Assembly: GCA_913775525.1 (NCBI GenBank)
Contig: CAJYLH010000037.1
Span: forward strand, 62,001 to 126,000
DNA: 64,000 bases
Direction of reading: 5' to 3'
Origin: an uncultured Chryseobacterium sp.
GTDB taxonomy: Bacteria; Bacteroidota; Bacteroidia; Flavobacteriales; Weeksellaceae
The position numbers and the translations under genes are program-made. Numbering within the stretch: position 1 is the stretch's first letter; each line of letters begins with the position of its first letter. Shown here one piece after another: positions 7,977 through 15,870 of the stretch. Below the pieces are notes generated by a model, which was not told the DNA's origin, did no database searches, and worked only from the letters and a program-made list of their open reading frames with translations.

Positions 7977-8876
7977 ATGCAAAGAATAAACACGGTGGAT
8001 TCCATTTCAGTACTTAACATCAATCTGTTCCAGGGCGGGAAAAATACCTCCGACTTTTATTTCAGCACCCTGGAGAATCATCTGATCGTAGGCCACCGCC
8101 ATCTTGAAAAGCCGCACCGCCACGATTTTTATGCAACCATTCTGTTCACGGGCGGAACCGGCATCCATGAAATTGATTTCCAGAAATATGACGTTGCCAG
8201 GGGCAGCCTCTTTTTTATGTCACCCGGACAGATCCATAGCTGGGAACTTTCCCCGGATATAGAAGGATATATTTTCTTCTGTTCGCAGGATTTTTATGAG
8301 ATGCATTACGTGAGCCAGAAACTGAGGAACTTCCCTTTCTTCGGATCTGTACATTTCCCGCGGAAACTTCATCTGGACGATGATCATCTTAAACAGTACC
8401 TTGATAAAATCGTGGAACTGGAACATGAGTACAGGGCTCAGGACCTTATGAAAACCGGCCTCATATTATCTATATTATCACATATTTTTATTCTCTCGTC
8501 CAGGCTTTTTTCAAAAGATCTGGATTACCGGTCTCCATCTGCCGGTCTTTCTTATTTTAAGCATTACCAGGATTTTGAAGACCTTGTGGAAGAGCATTTT
8601 GCCCGTGAGAAATCCGTGGCCTTTTATGCAGCAAAACTGAATGTCTCGGCGAAGCACCTGAACCGCATTATCCAGACTGTTGTTCAGAAAACGGCAACTG
8701 AGGTCATTACGGATAGGGTAGTCCTGGAAGCCAAAAGGATGCTGATCCATCTGGATGAAAGCCTGGGTGAAATTTCCTTCCGGCTGGGATATGATGAATA
8801 TTCTTACTTTGTAAGGGTTTTCCGGAAATCTTCCGGTATGACGCCGACACAGTTTATCCGGAAGTACAAATCCTAG
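7977..8876 (+). CDS. AraC family transcriptional regulator
   Basis: 299 residues. An N-terminal cupin-like AraC ligand-binding domain (about residues 25-140, with KPHRHDFYATILFTGGTG and the FMSPGQIHSWEL turn) is joined to a C-terminal double HTH AraC domain (about 200-298; LNVSAKHLNRII and LGYDEYSYFVRVFRKSSGMTPTQF). Such proteins usually regulate transport or catabolism genes; the ligand is not predictable. Only 2 bp separate its stop from that of converging ccoG. A TATTTTTG box ends one base before the ATG (7968-7975), so if it is a promoter the message would be leaderless or start further in. Confidence 0.9.
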   Translation: MQRINTVDSISVLNINLFQGGKNTSDFYFSTLENHLIVGHRHLEKPHRHDFYATILFTGGTGIHEIDFQKYDVARGSLFFMSPGQIHSWELSPDIEGYIFFCSQDFYEMHYVSQKLRNFPFFGSVHFPRKLHLDDDHLKQYLDKIVELEHEYRAQDLMKTGLILSILSHIFILSSRLFSKDLDYRSPSAGLSYFKHYQDFEDLVEEHFAREKSVAFYAAKLNVSAKHLNRIIQTVVQKTATEVITDRVVLEAKRMLIHLDESLGEISFRLGYDEYSYFVRVFRKSSGMTPTQFIRKYKS

Positions 8877-8878
8877 GA

Positions 8879-10321
8879 TCACAGGGCAAGGGTAAAAGGA
8901 CCCTCAAAAACCGTCTCGAAAGTGTCCAGGAGTTTTCCTTTTTCATCATAGACTCCGATAGCGAGGTTCTGTTTGGAAAACCTGATCTCGTTTTCCGGGA
9001 ATGAAATATTGATGTTGCCTTTCAGGATCTGATCCCCTTTCAGAATAATTTTTTCGGATCCGAAAAATTCTATCCGTGCATGATCCGCATTAAGTACCTT
9101 TACCGTAAGTGTTTTTTGTTCGTTGGATTTATTCAGGAATGTGTAAATGAAGGTATTGCTGATTCTTCCGTCTTTAATAAAATACGTTGATCCCGCAGGT
9201 TTGATGAATTTTGCCTCCAGCGAACCTCTGTCGTACATCAGGAATCCCAGGAATCCGATCAGCATAATCAGGATCAAGCTGGTAGCTTTCATCCGTGAAG
9301 TAAACCTGAATTTTTCACGGTTTTCTATCTCGGCCTCCGTAGCATAGCGGATCAGGCCTTTGGGAAGGCCTACTTTTTCCATGACTTCATCACAGGCATC
9401 GATGCAGGCGGTACAATTGACGCATTCCAGCTGCTGGCCGTTTCTGATATCGATTCCGGTAGGGCATACCACCACGCATTGCTGGCATTCGATACAATCT
9501 CCTTTGCCTACTGCTTTTCTGTCTTCCTGATTCCTCCATTTGGAACGGTTTTCCCCTCTCCGGAAATCATAATATACATTGATGGTATTTTTGTCAATCA
9601 ATACCCCCTGAAGCCTTCCGTACGGGCAAACGAGCGTACATACCTGCTCGCGGAGCCATGCAAATACAAAATAAAACGTACCTGCAAAAGCTATCATTCC
9701 CAGGAACTTCAAAGGGTTTTCCACAGGTCCCCGGGCAATAATGCTGAAAACTTTTTCATATCCTACAATATACATGAACATGAAGTTGGTAATGACTACT
9801 GAGAGAACAGCAAATATAAACCATTTCAAAAGCCTTTTCCTCAGCTTTTCAGCGTTCCAATCCTGTCTGTCGAGCTTCATCTGCTTATTGCGGTCACCTT
9901 CAATCCAGAATTCCACTTTCCTGAAAACACTTTCCATAAAAATCGTCTGCGGACAAAGCCAGCCACAGAAGATCCTGCCGAAAACGACCGTAAAAAGCAT
10001 GACAAAAATTACAGACGTTACCGCTCCCAAAGCAAGGATGAAAAAATCCTGCAGGTAAAACGGCTGACCAAAAATGAAGAACGCCCGGTCAATCACATTA
10101 AACAGCAGGAAAGGATTGCCGTTAACCTTAACGAAGGGCAATCCGAAGAAAAGAGCAAGCAGCAGATAACTGGTGTAATTCCGGTAATTGGTAAATGTAC
10201 CTTTAGGCTTGCGGGGATACACCCATTTTCTCTTACCGGTTTCATCCATTGTTCCTACTGAATTTCTGAAATGGTGGGTATCTTGTGGACGGGCCTGAAA
10301 ATTGTCGGGTTGCATATTCAT
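8879..10321 (-). CDS. ccoG: cytochrome c oxidase accessory protein CcoG (FixG/RdxA)
   Basis: About 480 residues from the start chosen here. CcoG is an inner-membrane ferredoxin-like protein needed for cbb3 oxidase assembly, implicated in copper reduction. Visible: NapH-like membrane region with IFCGWLCPQTIFMESVFRKVE, two 4Fe-4S clusters (CIECQQCVVVCPTGIDIR and CVNCTACIDACDEVM), further TM helices, and a C-terminal Ig-like domain. The open frame extends 29 codons upstream to 10408, but that extension is not family-like, so the ATG at 10321 (MNMQPDNF) is preferred; 10315 is an alternative. The ccoNOP genes are not in this window. Confidence 0.93.
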   Translation of the reverse strand: MNMQPDNFQARPQDTHHFRNSVGTMDETGKRKWVYPRKPKGTFTNYRNYTSYLLLALFFGLPFVKVNGNPFLLFNVIDRAFFIFGQPFYLQDFFILALGAVTSVIFVMLFTVVFGRIFCGWLCPQTIFMESVFRKVEFWIEGDRNKQMKLDRQDWNAEKLRKRLLKWFIFAVLSVVITNFMFMYIVGYEKVFSIIARGPVENPLKFLGMIAFAGTFYFVFAWLREQVCTLVCPYGRLQGVLIDKNTINVYYDFRRGENRSKWRNQEDRKAVGKGDCIECQQCVVVCPTGIDIRNGQQLECVNCTACIDACDEVMEKVGLPKGLIRYATEAEIENREKFRFTSRMKATSLILIMLIGFLGFLMYDRGSLEAKFIKPAGSTYFIKDGRISNTFIYTFLNKSNEQKTLTVKVLNADHARIEFFGSEKIILKGDQILKGNINISFPENEIRFSKQNLAIGVYDEKGKLLDTFETVFEGPFTLAL

Positions 10322-10531
10322 CGTTTTTGCATCAATTAAGTAAGGGAAACTGTACGCCTTACGGTTAGTGCAAAGCTCATCAATATTGGTTTTTGTTGCT
10401 AATATCATCTTCGCTTTAAATAGGACTATTCGGACATTGTATTATCGGGTTTTATGATTATTTAATGAGAAAATAACTTTTGAACCTGACATTACAAATC
10501 GTAAATTGTACCCATCAAAATTTATGAAGCA

Positions 10532-11425
10532 ATGAAGAATATCTGGCGTGCCGGTTCGGTTGGTTTGGTTTTAGCATTAGTCAGTTGCAAATCACTAAAT
10601 ACTAATGCTATGTTTTATGAAGACATTCAGCCGGAAAAAGTTTCGGACCAGTTTACGTTTACGGAAGGCCCATCTTCCGACAGCGAAGGAAATGTATATT
10701 TTACGGATCAGCCCAATGATAAGATCTATTACTGGGACTGGAAAACAAATAAGGTAAACCATTTCATGGATCAGGCGGGAAGGGCGAACGGAACGCATTT
10801 CGACAAACATGATAACCTGATCACCTGCTCAGACCATAAAGGTGAAATCTGGAAAATATCAAAAGATAAAAAGGTGGAAATCCTCGTGAACCATTTTGAA
10901 GGCAAAAGGCTGAACGGTCCCAATGATCTCTGGAATGATGCCTTTGGCGGAATGTATTTTACCGATCCTTTGTATGAAAGGGATTACTGGGTGGATTTTA
11001 AACAGGAAATTCCTCACAAAAGTCTTTATTACCGGGATAAAGCAGGAAATGTAACCAAAATCGAGACATTTACACAGCCTAACGGTATTGTAGGGAGCGA
11101 GAAATTTAAAAAACTATATGTTTCCGATATTGATGCCGGCAAAACCTATGAATATGATATTCTGGGTGAAGGAAAGCTGTCTGAAAAGAAGCTGTTCTGT
11201 GAAATGGGCTCTGATGGGATGACGATAGACAAGCACGGCAATCTTTATCTGACCGGCGATGGTGTTCATGTGTTCAATCGGGAAGGAAAGAAAATCTATC
11301 ACATCCCGATCAAGGAAGACTGGACATCCAACGTTACCTTTGCAGGAAAGCATAACGACATCCTGTTTATTACCGCTACGAAATCAGTTTATACCTTACC
11401 TACAAAAGTGAAAGGAGTAAAATAG
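10532..11425 (+). CDS. SMP-30/gluconolactonase-like lipoprotein
   Basis: 297 residues. A signal peptide ends in the lipobox LVSC (Cys near residue 19), so it should be an envelope lipoprotein. The body is a six-bladed beta-propeller of the SMP-30/gluconolactonase/LRE family: FTEGPSSDSEGNVYFTDQPNDKIYYWD at the start, LNGPNDLWNDAFGGMYFTDP in the middle and DGMTIDKHGNLYLTGDGVHVF late, carrying the conserved Glu, Asn and Asp metal ligands. Members hydrolyse lactones or related esters; the natural substrate here is unknown. It is divergent from ccoG and ends at a strong terminator. Confidence 0.87.
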   Translation: MKNIWRAGSVGLVLALVSCKSLNTNAMFYEDIQPEKVSDQFTFTEGPSSDSEGNVYFTDQPNDKIYYWDWKTNKVNHFMDQAGRANGTHFDKHDNLITCSDHKGEIWKISKDKKVEILVNHFEGKRLNGPNDLWNDAFGGMYFTDPLYERDYWVDFKQEIPHKSLYYRDKAGNVTKIETFTQPNGIVGSEKFKKLYVSDIDAGKTYEYDILGEGKLSEKKLFCEMGSDGMTIDKHGNLYLTGDGVHVFNREGKKIYHIPIKEDWTSNVTFAGKHNDILFITATKSVYTLPTKVKGVK

Positions 11426-11441
11426 CCATACATCAAAAGAA

Positions 11442-11478
11442 AAAAGCCACAAAAATCAAACAGATTTTTGTGGCTTTT
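11442..11478. terminator. bidirectional terminator
   Basis: Sixteen-bp perfect arms (11442-11457 and 11463-11478) around a 5-nt loop, starting in A-rich and ending in T-rich sequence. It lies between the converging SMP-30 and PhzF-like genes and can serve both. Confidence 0.88.
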
Positions 11479-11483
11479 AAATT

Positions 11484-12293
11484 TTAAACCGGTAAATGGA
11501 TTTCACCGGACATGAATATAGCAGCATTGCTCCTTATGACGGTTAGGTCATCCTGCAACTCAACCTCCATGCTTCCCGTCCTTTCAGAACACTGGAATGC
11601 ATTGAGTACTTTTTTATTGAGCTTTAAAGTCCAGTATTTACACAGGAAACTCTGTACGCCTCCGGTTACCGGGTCTTCATCAGATCCTGACCATGGCCAG
11701 AAGTAGCGGTATTCAAAATCATAACCTTCTCTTTCCGAGCGGGCAGTGACCAAAACACCATTGATATCGGTATTAATGTTTTTCAGACGGTTAAAGTCAG
11801 GCTTCAGGGCCTGAAGGTCTGTGCTGCTGCCGATTTCTGCCAGTACGATGTTATGGTATTCGTTATAGGCACAGTCCAGTAGGTCTGTAATTCCAATAGC
11901 GTCGCTTATTTTCTCCGGAAGTACATACTGCTGTGTATCGTGTACAGGAAAGAACATTTCAATGCGGTCGGCATTTTTCAGTTCCAGGACAGTACCGGAA
12001 TATGTTTCAAAGGTAATGGCCTTCATTTCCGGATGTTCTGCAAACAGCACTTTTGCAGAGGCCATAGTCGCATGGCCGCACAACGGGATTTCCATCACCG
12101 GAGAGAAGTACCGGATCGCATAGCGGTTATGGTCTTTTTTGGTTACAAATGCCGTTTCAGAGAATCCGAACTCTTTCGCAATCAGAATCATGTTTTCCTC
12201 AGAAACCGGGGTTTCCAGGATACAGACACCGGCCTGGTTGCCTTTGAATAATTCGTCCGTAAAAGCATCTGCAATAAATGTTTTAACCTTCAT
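11484..12293 (-). CDS. PhzF family isomerase
   Basis: 269 residues with the diaminopimelate-epimerase-like fold of the PhzF family: VKTFIADAFTDELFKGNQAGVCIL at the N-terminus, KEFGFSETAFV with the predicted catalytic Glu46, PLCGHATMASAKVLF, and DPVTGGVQSFLCKYW in the C-terminal half. PhzF isomerises trans-2,3-dihydro-3-hydroxyanthranilate in phenazine producers, but most members lie outside phenazine clusters and have unknown substrates. No phz genes are present here, so no phenazine role should be assumed. It starts 12 bp after the helicase gene, probably in the same transcript. Confidence 0.88.
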   Translation of the reverse strand: MKVKTFIADAFTDELFKGNQAGVCILETPVSEENMILIAKEFGFSETAFVTKKDHNRYAIRYFSPVMEIPLCGHATMASAKVLFAEHPEMKAITFETYSGTVLELKNADRIEMFFPVHDTQQYVLPEKISDAIGITDLLDCAYNEYHNIVLAEIGSSTDLQALKPDFNRLKNINTDINGVLVTARSEREGYDFEYRYFWPWSGSDEDPVTGGVQSFLCKYWTLKLNKKVLNAFQCSERTGSMEVELQDDLTVIRSNAAIFMSGEIHLPV

Positions 12294-12305
12294 CCTCTCT
12301 GTATT

Positions 12306-13613
12306 TTAGTAAGCGACTTCCATTTTCACCTTTTTACCTTTCAGTTTTTCGCTGCTCAGTTTTTTTAATACTGTATTGACTTGAGTTCTGGCGACGGCTG
12401 CATAAGAGGTGGTATCTTTGACTTCGATCAGGCCGATATCCTCCTTCTGAAGTTCTCCTTTTTTAATTAGGTATCCAACAATATCTACCTTATTCACCTT
12501 ATCCTTTTTGCCTGCACTGATGTAAATGGTCTGGAATGGTGTTTTTTCGGGAACTTTATGGAAGCCTTGTACACTTTCCTCCGGAGTATCCTGTTTAATG
12601 AAAGGGAAATTTTCATCTTCCGTCATGATCAGATAGGCAAAGCCTTTGGCATTCATTCTCGCCGTCCGTCCATTCCTGTGGATAAATGCATCCTCTTTCG
12701 GCGGCAGCTGGTAATGCACGATGGACTCTACTTCAGGAACATCCAGGCCTCTTGCAGCCAGGTCGGTCGTGATCAGAATCCGGGCTGAATCATTCCTGAA
12801 TTTCAGCAGGGCACGTTCCCTCTCATCCTGTTCCATGCCACCGTGGAACGTTTCACGGTCAATACCTTTTTCTCTTAAAAGCTCAGAAATACGGTCCACT
12901 GCATCCCTGTGGTTGCAAAAGATAAGCGTTCTTTTATTCCCGATTTTACAGATCAGGCTGAAAAGGGTATCCAGCTTTTCCTCAGATATGGTCATTACTT
13001 TTCTGAGCTGGATATCAGGTTTTGCTTCATTGAGCTTCAGGAAGCTGACTGTTTTTTCATTTTTAAGCCCTGTAAATGCAGGGATCTCATCCATGGCGGT
13101 AGCGGACGTGAGGATTCTCTGGCTTAAGCCTTTCAGGGAATTGGAAATGAATTCCATATCATCATGAAATCCAAGTTCCAGGGCTTTGTCAAATTCATCA
13201 AGCACCAATGTCCGGATGCTTTTGGGGTCAAAATTATTGTTCCTCAAATGATACACCACCCTTCCCGGTGTACCAATCAGGACGGCGGGAGCTTCTGTTA
13301 AATTATTAACTTCAATCTTTTTATCATGGCCTCCGTAACAGACCGACACTTTGAAATCTGTGCCCATAGATTTAAATACCTGCTCGATCTGAAGGGCCAG
13401 TTCTCTTGCCGGCACCAGAATAATAGCCTGGATTCCCTGGGCATCCTTTGAAAGATTTCTCAGGACCGGAAATAAAAAAGCCAGCGTCTTACCGGAGCCC
13501 GTAGGAGAAAGCAACACAATGTCCTGCCCGTTTTCCGTTGCCTTATAAGCCGATTTCTGCATCTGATTCATATCCTGAATCTGGAGTTTCTGATAAATAG
13601 ATTGTAGTTCCAT
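12306..13613 (-). CDS. DEAD-box type RNA helicase, DbpA-like
   Basis: 435 residues. Helicase core motifs seen: Q-motif region, Walker A SPTGSGKT (36-43), PARELALQ, TPGR, motif II as DEFD (139-142) instead of DEAD, SAT, and LLITTDLAARGLDVPEV with HRNGRTAR. The C-terminal ~75 residues (TIYISAGKKDKVNKVDIVGYLIKKGELQKEDIG...) resemble the DbpA RNA-binding domain, which targets hairpin 92 of 23S rRNA during 50S assembly. The role in ribosome biogenesis is therefore likely but inferred. It is upstream of the PhzF-like gene with 12 bp between. Confidence 0.87.
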   Translation of the reverse strand: MELQSIYQKLQIQDMNQMQKSAYKATENGQDIVLLSPTGSGKTLAFLFPVLRNLSKDAQGIQAIILVPARELALQIEQVFKSMGTDFKVSVCYGGHDKKIEVNNLTEAPAVLIGTPGRVVYHLRNNNFDPKSIRTLVLDEFDKALELGFHDDMEFISNSLKGLSQRILTSATAMDEIPAFTGLKNEKTVSFLKLNEAKPDIQLRKVMTISEEKLDTLFSLICKIGNKRTLIFCNHRDAVDRISELLREKGIDRETFHGGMEQDERERALLKFRNDSARILITTDLAARGLDVPEVESIVHYQLPPKEDAFIHRNGRTARMNAKGFAYLIMTEDENFPFIKQDTPEESVQGFHKVPEKTPFQTIYISAGKKDKVNKVDIVGYLIKKGELQKEDIGLIEVKDTTSYAAVARTQVNTVLKKLSSEKLKGKKVKMEVAY

Positions 13614-13700
13614 GATGCAAAGGTAGGTGATTTTGTTTTTTCAGATACATTTCCGCTCCCTATTTAGACATACTCATCACCTTATTGTAAATTAAAATAA

Positions 13701-13731
13701 TTGTACTTGTGATAATTTTTTCGTAGTTTTG
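13701..13731 (+). promoter_or_regulatory. rpsA promoter (TTG-N20-TAGTTTTG)
   Basis: TTG at 13701-13703, a 20-bp spacer and TAGTTTTG at 13724-13731 match the Bacteroidota housekeeping promoter. It predicts a leader of about 115 nt before the rpsA start codon, long compared with the ~12-30 nt leaders predicted for most genes here. Confidence 0.75.
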
Positions 13732-13852
13732 CACCGCTTTTTGTGGCGAAAGGTTTGAAAAGCAAATAACTAACAATTAATTACTTCCGTATTTTTTAAT
13801 CCGCATTGATTCGAACCGTTAAGAAAGAAGGAATACAAATTTTATTAGAATT

Positions 13853-15649
13853 ATGTCAAAAGAGACAAATTCAGCAGAATTATTATTAAACCAAAACGTA
13901 GCACCTGAACAATTTGACTGGGATTCTTTCGAATCTGGTCTTGATGCTGATGCTAGAAAAGAAAAAAGCGATCTTGAGGAAATCTACAACGGATCTTTGA
14001 ACAACCTTGACGATAACGACGTATTGGTTGGGAAAGTAGTTAGATTAACGGACAAAGAAGCTATCGTAGACATCAACTTCAAATCTGAAGGTGTTATTTC
14101 TCTTAACGAATTCCGTTACAACCAAGGCCTTAAAGTAGGGGACGAGGTAGAAGTAATGGTAGACAGGAGAGAAGACAAAACCGGACAGCTACAGTTATCT
14201 CACAAAAAAGCAAGAACGCTTAAGGCATGGGATAAAGTAAACGAGCTTCACGAAACAGGTGAAATCGTAAACGGTTTTGTTAAGTCTAGAACTAAAGGAG
14301 GTATGATCGTTGACGTACACGGAATCGAAGCATTCTTACCAGGTTCTCAGATTGATGTTAAGCCAATTAAAGATTACGATCAGTTTGTTGGTAAGACTAT
14401 GGAGTTCAAAGTTGTAAAAATCAACCCTGAGTTCAAAAACGTAGTAGTATCACACAAAGCTCTGATCGAAGCAGATATCGAAGGTCAGAAAAAAGAAATC
14501 ATCGCTCAGCTTGAAAAAGGTCAGGTTCTTGAAGGTACTGTTAAGAATATTACTTCTTACGGTGTGTTCATCGACTTAGGAGGCGTAGACGGATTGATCC
14601 ACATTACAGACCTTTCTTGGTCTAGAGTGAACCATCCATCTGAAATCCTTGAAGACGGACAGACTGTGAAAGTGGTTATCCTTGACTTTGATGATGAGAA
14701 GACAAGAATCCAGTTAGGTATGAAGCAATTAGAAGCTCATCCTTGGGATGCTCTTTCTGCTGACTTAAAAGTTGGTGATAAAGTAAAAGGAAAAGTAGTA
14801 GTTCTTGCTGACTATGGTGCATTCGTAGAAATCGCTCCTGGTGTAGAAGGATTAATTCACGTTTCTGAAATGTCTTGGTCTACACACCTGAGATCTGCAG
14901 GTGATTTTGTAAAAGTAGGTGATGAAGTGGAAGCTGAAGTACTTACTTTAGACAGAGAGGACAGAAAAATTTCTCTTGGTATCAAGCAATTAAGCAAAGA
15001 TCCATGGGAAAATATCGAAGCTAAGTATCCGGTAGGATCTAAGCATGTAGGAACGGTAAGAAACTTCACCAACTTCGGAGTATTCGTAGAATTGGAAGAA
15101 GGGATCGACGGATTAATCTACATTTCTGATCTTTCTTGGACTAAGAAAATCAAGCACCCGTCTGAATTCTGTGCAGTTGGTGATAAATTAGATGTTGTAG
15201 TTCTTGAACTGGACATCCAAGCCAGAAGATTATCTCTAGGTCACAAACAATTGACTGACAATCCTTGGGATGCATTCGAAACTAAATATGCTGAAGGAAC
15301 CATTCATGCAGGTAAAGCTGTAGACGTTCACGATAAGGGAGCTTCTGTACAGTTTGAAGATGCTGAGGTTGAGGCATTCTGTCCTTCAAGATTATTAGAG
15401 AAAGAAGATGGATCTAAAATCAAGAAAGGAGAAGAAGCTGATTTCAAAGTAATTGAGTTCAACAAAGAATTCAAGAGAGTTGTAGTTTCCCACACAGGAA
15501 TTTTCAGAGATGAAGAGAAGAAAAACGTAAGAGAGTCTTCTAACAACAGATCAAACAATGTTTCATCATCTTCAAATGAAGAGAGATCTACTCTTGGAGA
15601 TATCGATGCATTAGCTGAACTTAAAAGAAAAATGGAAGAAGGTAAATAA
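13853..15649 (+). CDS. rpsA: 30S ribosomal protein S1
   Basis: 598 residues. S1 is a multi-domain RNA-binding protein of the small subunit. After an acidic N-terminal stretch of about 55 residues come repeated S1/OB modules, the later ones with the standard VKNITSYGVFIDLGGVDGLIHITDLSW and VRNFTNFGVFVELEEGIDGLIYISDLSW pattern (four clear copies plus two more divergent). The tail is Ser/Asn-rich and ends ALAELKRKMEEGK. Codon choice is visibly biased (tct, gta, aac and aag/aaa favoured) relative to its neighbours, as expected for a very highly expressed gene. Own promoter and terminator suggest a single-gene transcript. Confidence 0.97.
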   Translation: MSKETNSAELLLNQNVAPEQFDWDSFESGLDADARKEKSDLEEIYNGSLNNLDDNDVLVGKVVRLTDKEAIVDINFKSEGVISLNEFRYNQGLKVGDEVEVMVDRREDKTGQLQLSHKKARTLKAWDKVNELHETGEIVNGFVKSRTKGGMIVDVHGIEAFLPGSQIDVKPIKDYDQFVGKTMEFKVVKINPEFKNVVVSHKALIEADIEGQKKEIIAQLEKGQVLEGTVKNITSYGVFIDLGGVDGLIHITDLSWSRVNHPSEILEDGQTVKVVILDFDDEKTRIQLGMKQLEAHPWDALSADLKVGDKVKGKVVVLADYGAFVEIAPGVEGLIHVSEMSWSTHLRSAGDFVKVGDEVEAEVLTLDREDRKISLGIKQLSKDPWENIEAKYPVGSKHVGTVRNFTNFGVFVELEEGIDGLIYISDLSWTKKIKHPSEFCAVGDKLDVVVLELDIQARRLSLGHKQLTDNPWDAFETKYAEGTIHAGKAVDVHDKGASVQFEDAEVEAFCPSRLLEKEDGSKIKKGEEADFKVIEFNKEFKRVVVSHTGIFRDEEKKNVRESSNNRSNNVSSSSNEERSTLGDIDALAELKRKMEEGK

Positions 15650-15671
15650 TCTTTAACCATTCTTAATATTA

Positions 15672-15703
15672 AGAGCTGTTTCTGAATGAAACAGCTCTTT
15701 TTT
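15672..15703 (+). terminator. rpsA terminator
   Basis: Eleven-bp perfect arms (15672-15682, 15688-15698) around a 5-nt loop, followed by T5 and further T-rich sequence. Confidence 0.92.
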
Positions 15704-15870
15704 ATTTTTTTCCTTAATACAGGTTAAATTTTTTCGCTAAATTTTTATAGAGTAGATATATCATAAAGTGGTGTTTTTTATGGATATTATTGCTTTATAC
15801 TTTTATAGATATAAAATTTAAAATATTTATCGTTTTGATATTAAATATTTGTAATTTAGCGCCCTTATTA

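Noticed and set aside
11484-12293. Phenazine biosynthesis locus
   Set aside because: Only a PhzF-like isomerase is present and no other phz gene; the family is mostly unrelated to phenazines.
15790-15870. Upstream start for the M36 protease
   Set aside because: It would place a hydrophobic stretch before the real signal peptide, which starts at 15871.
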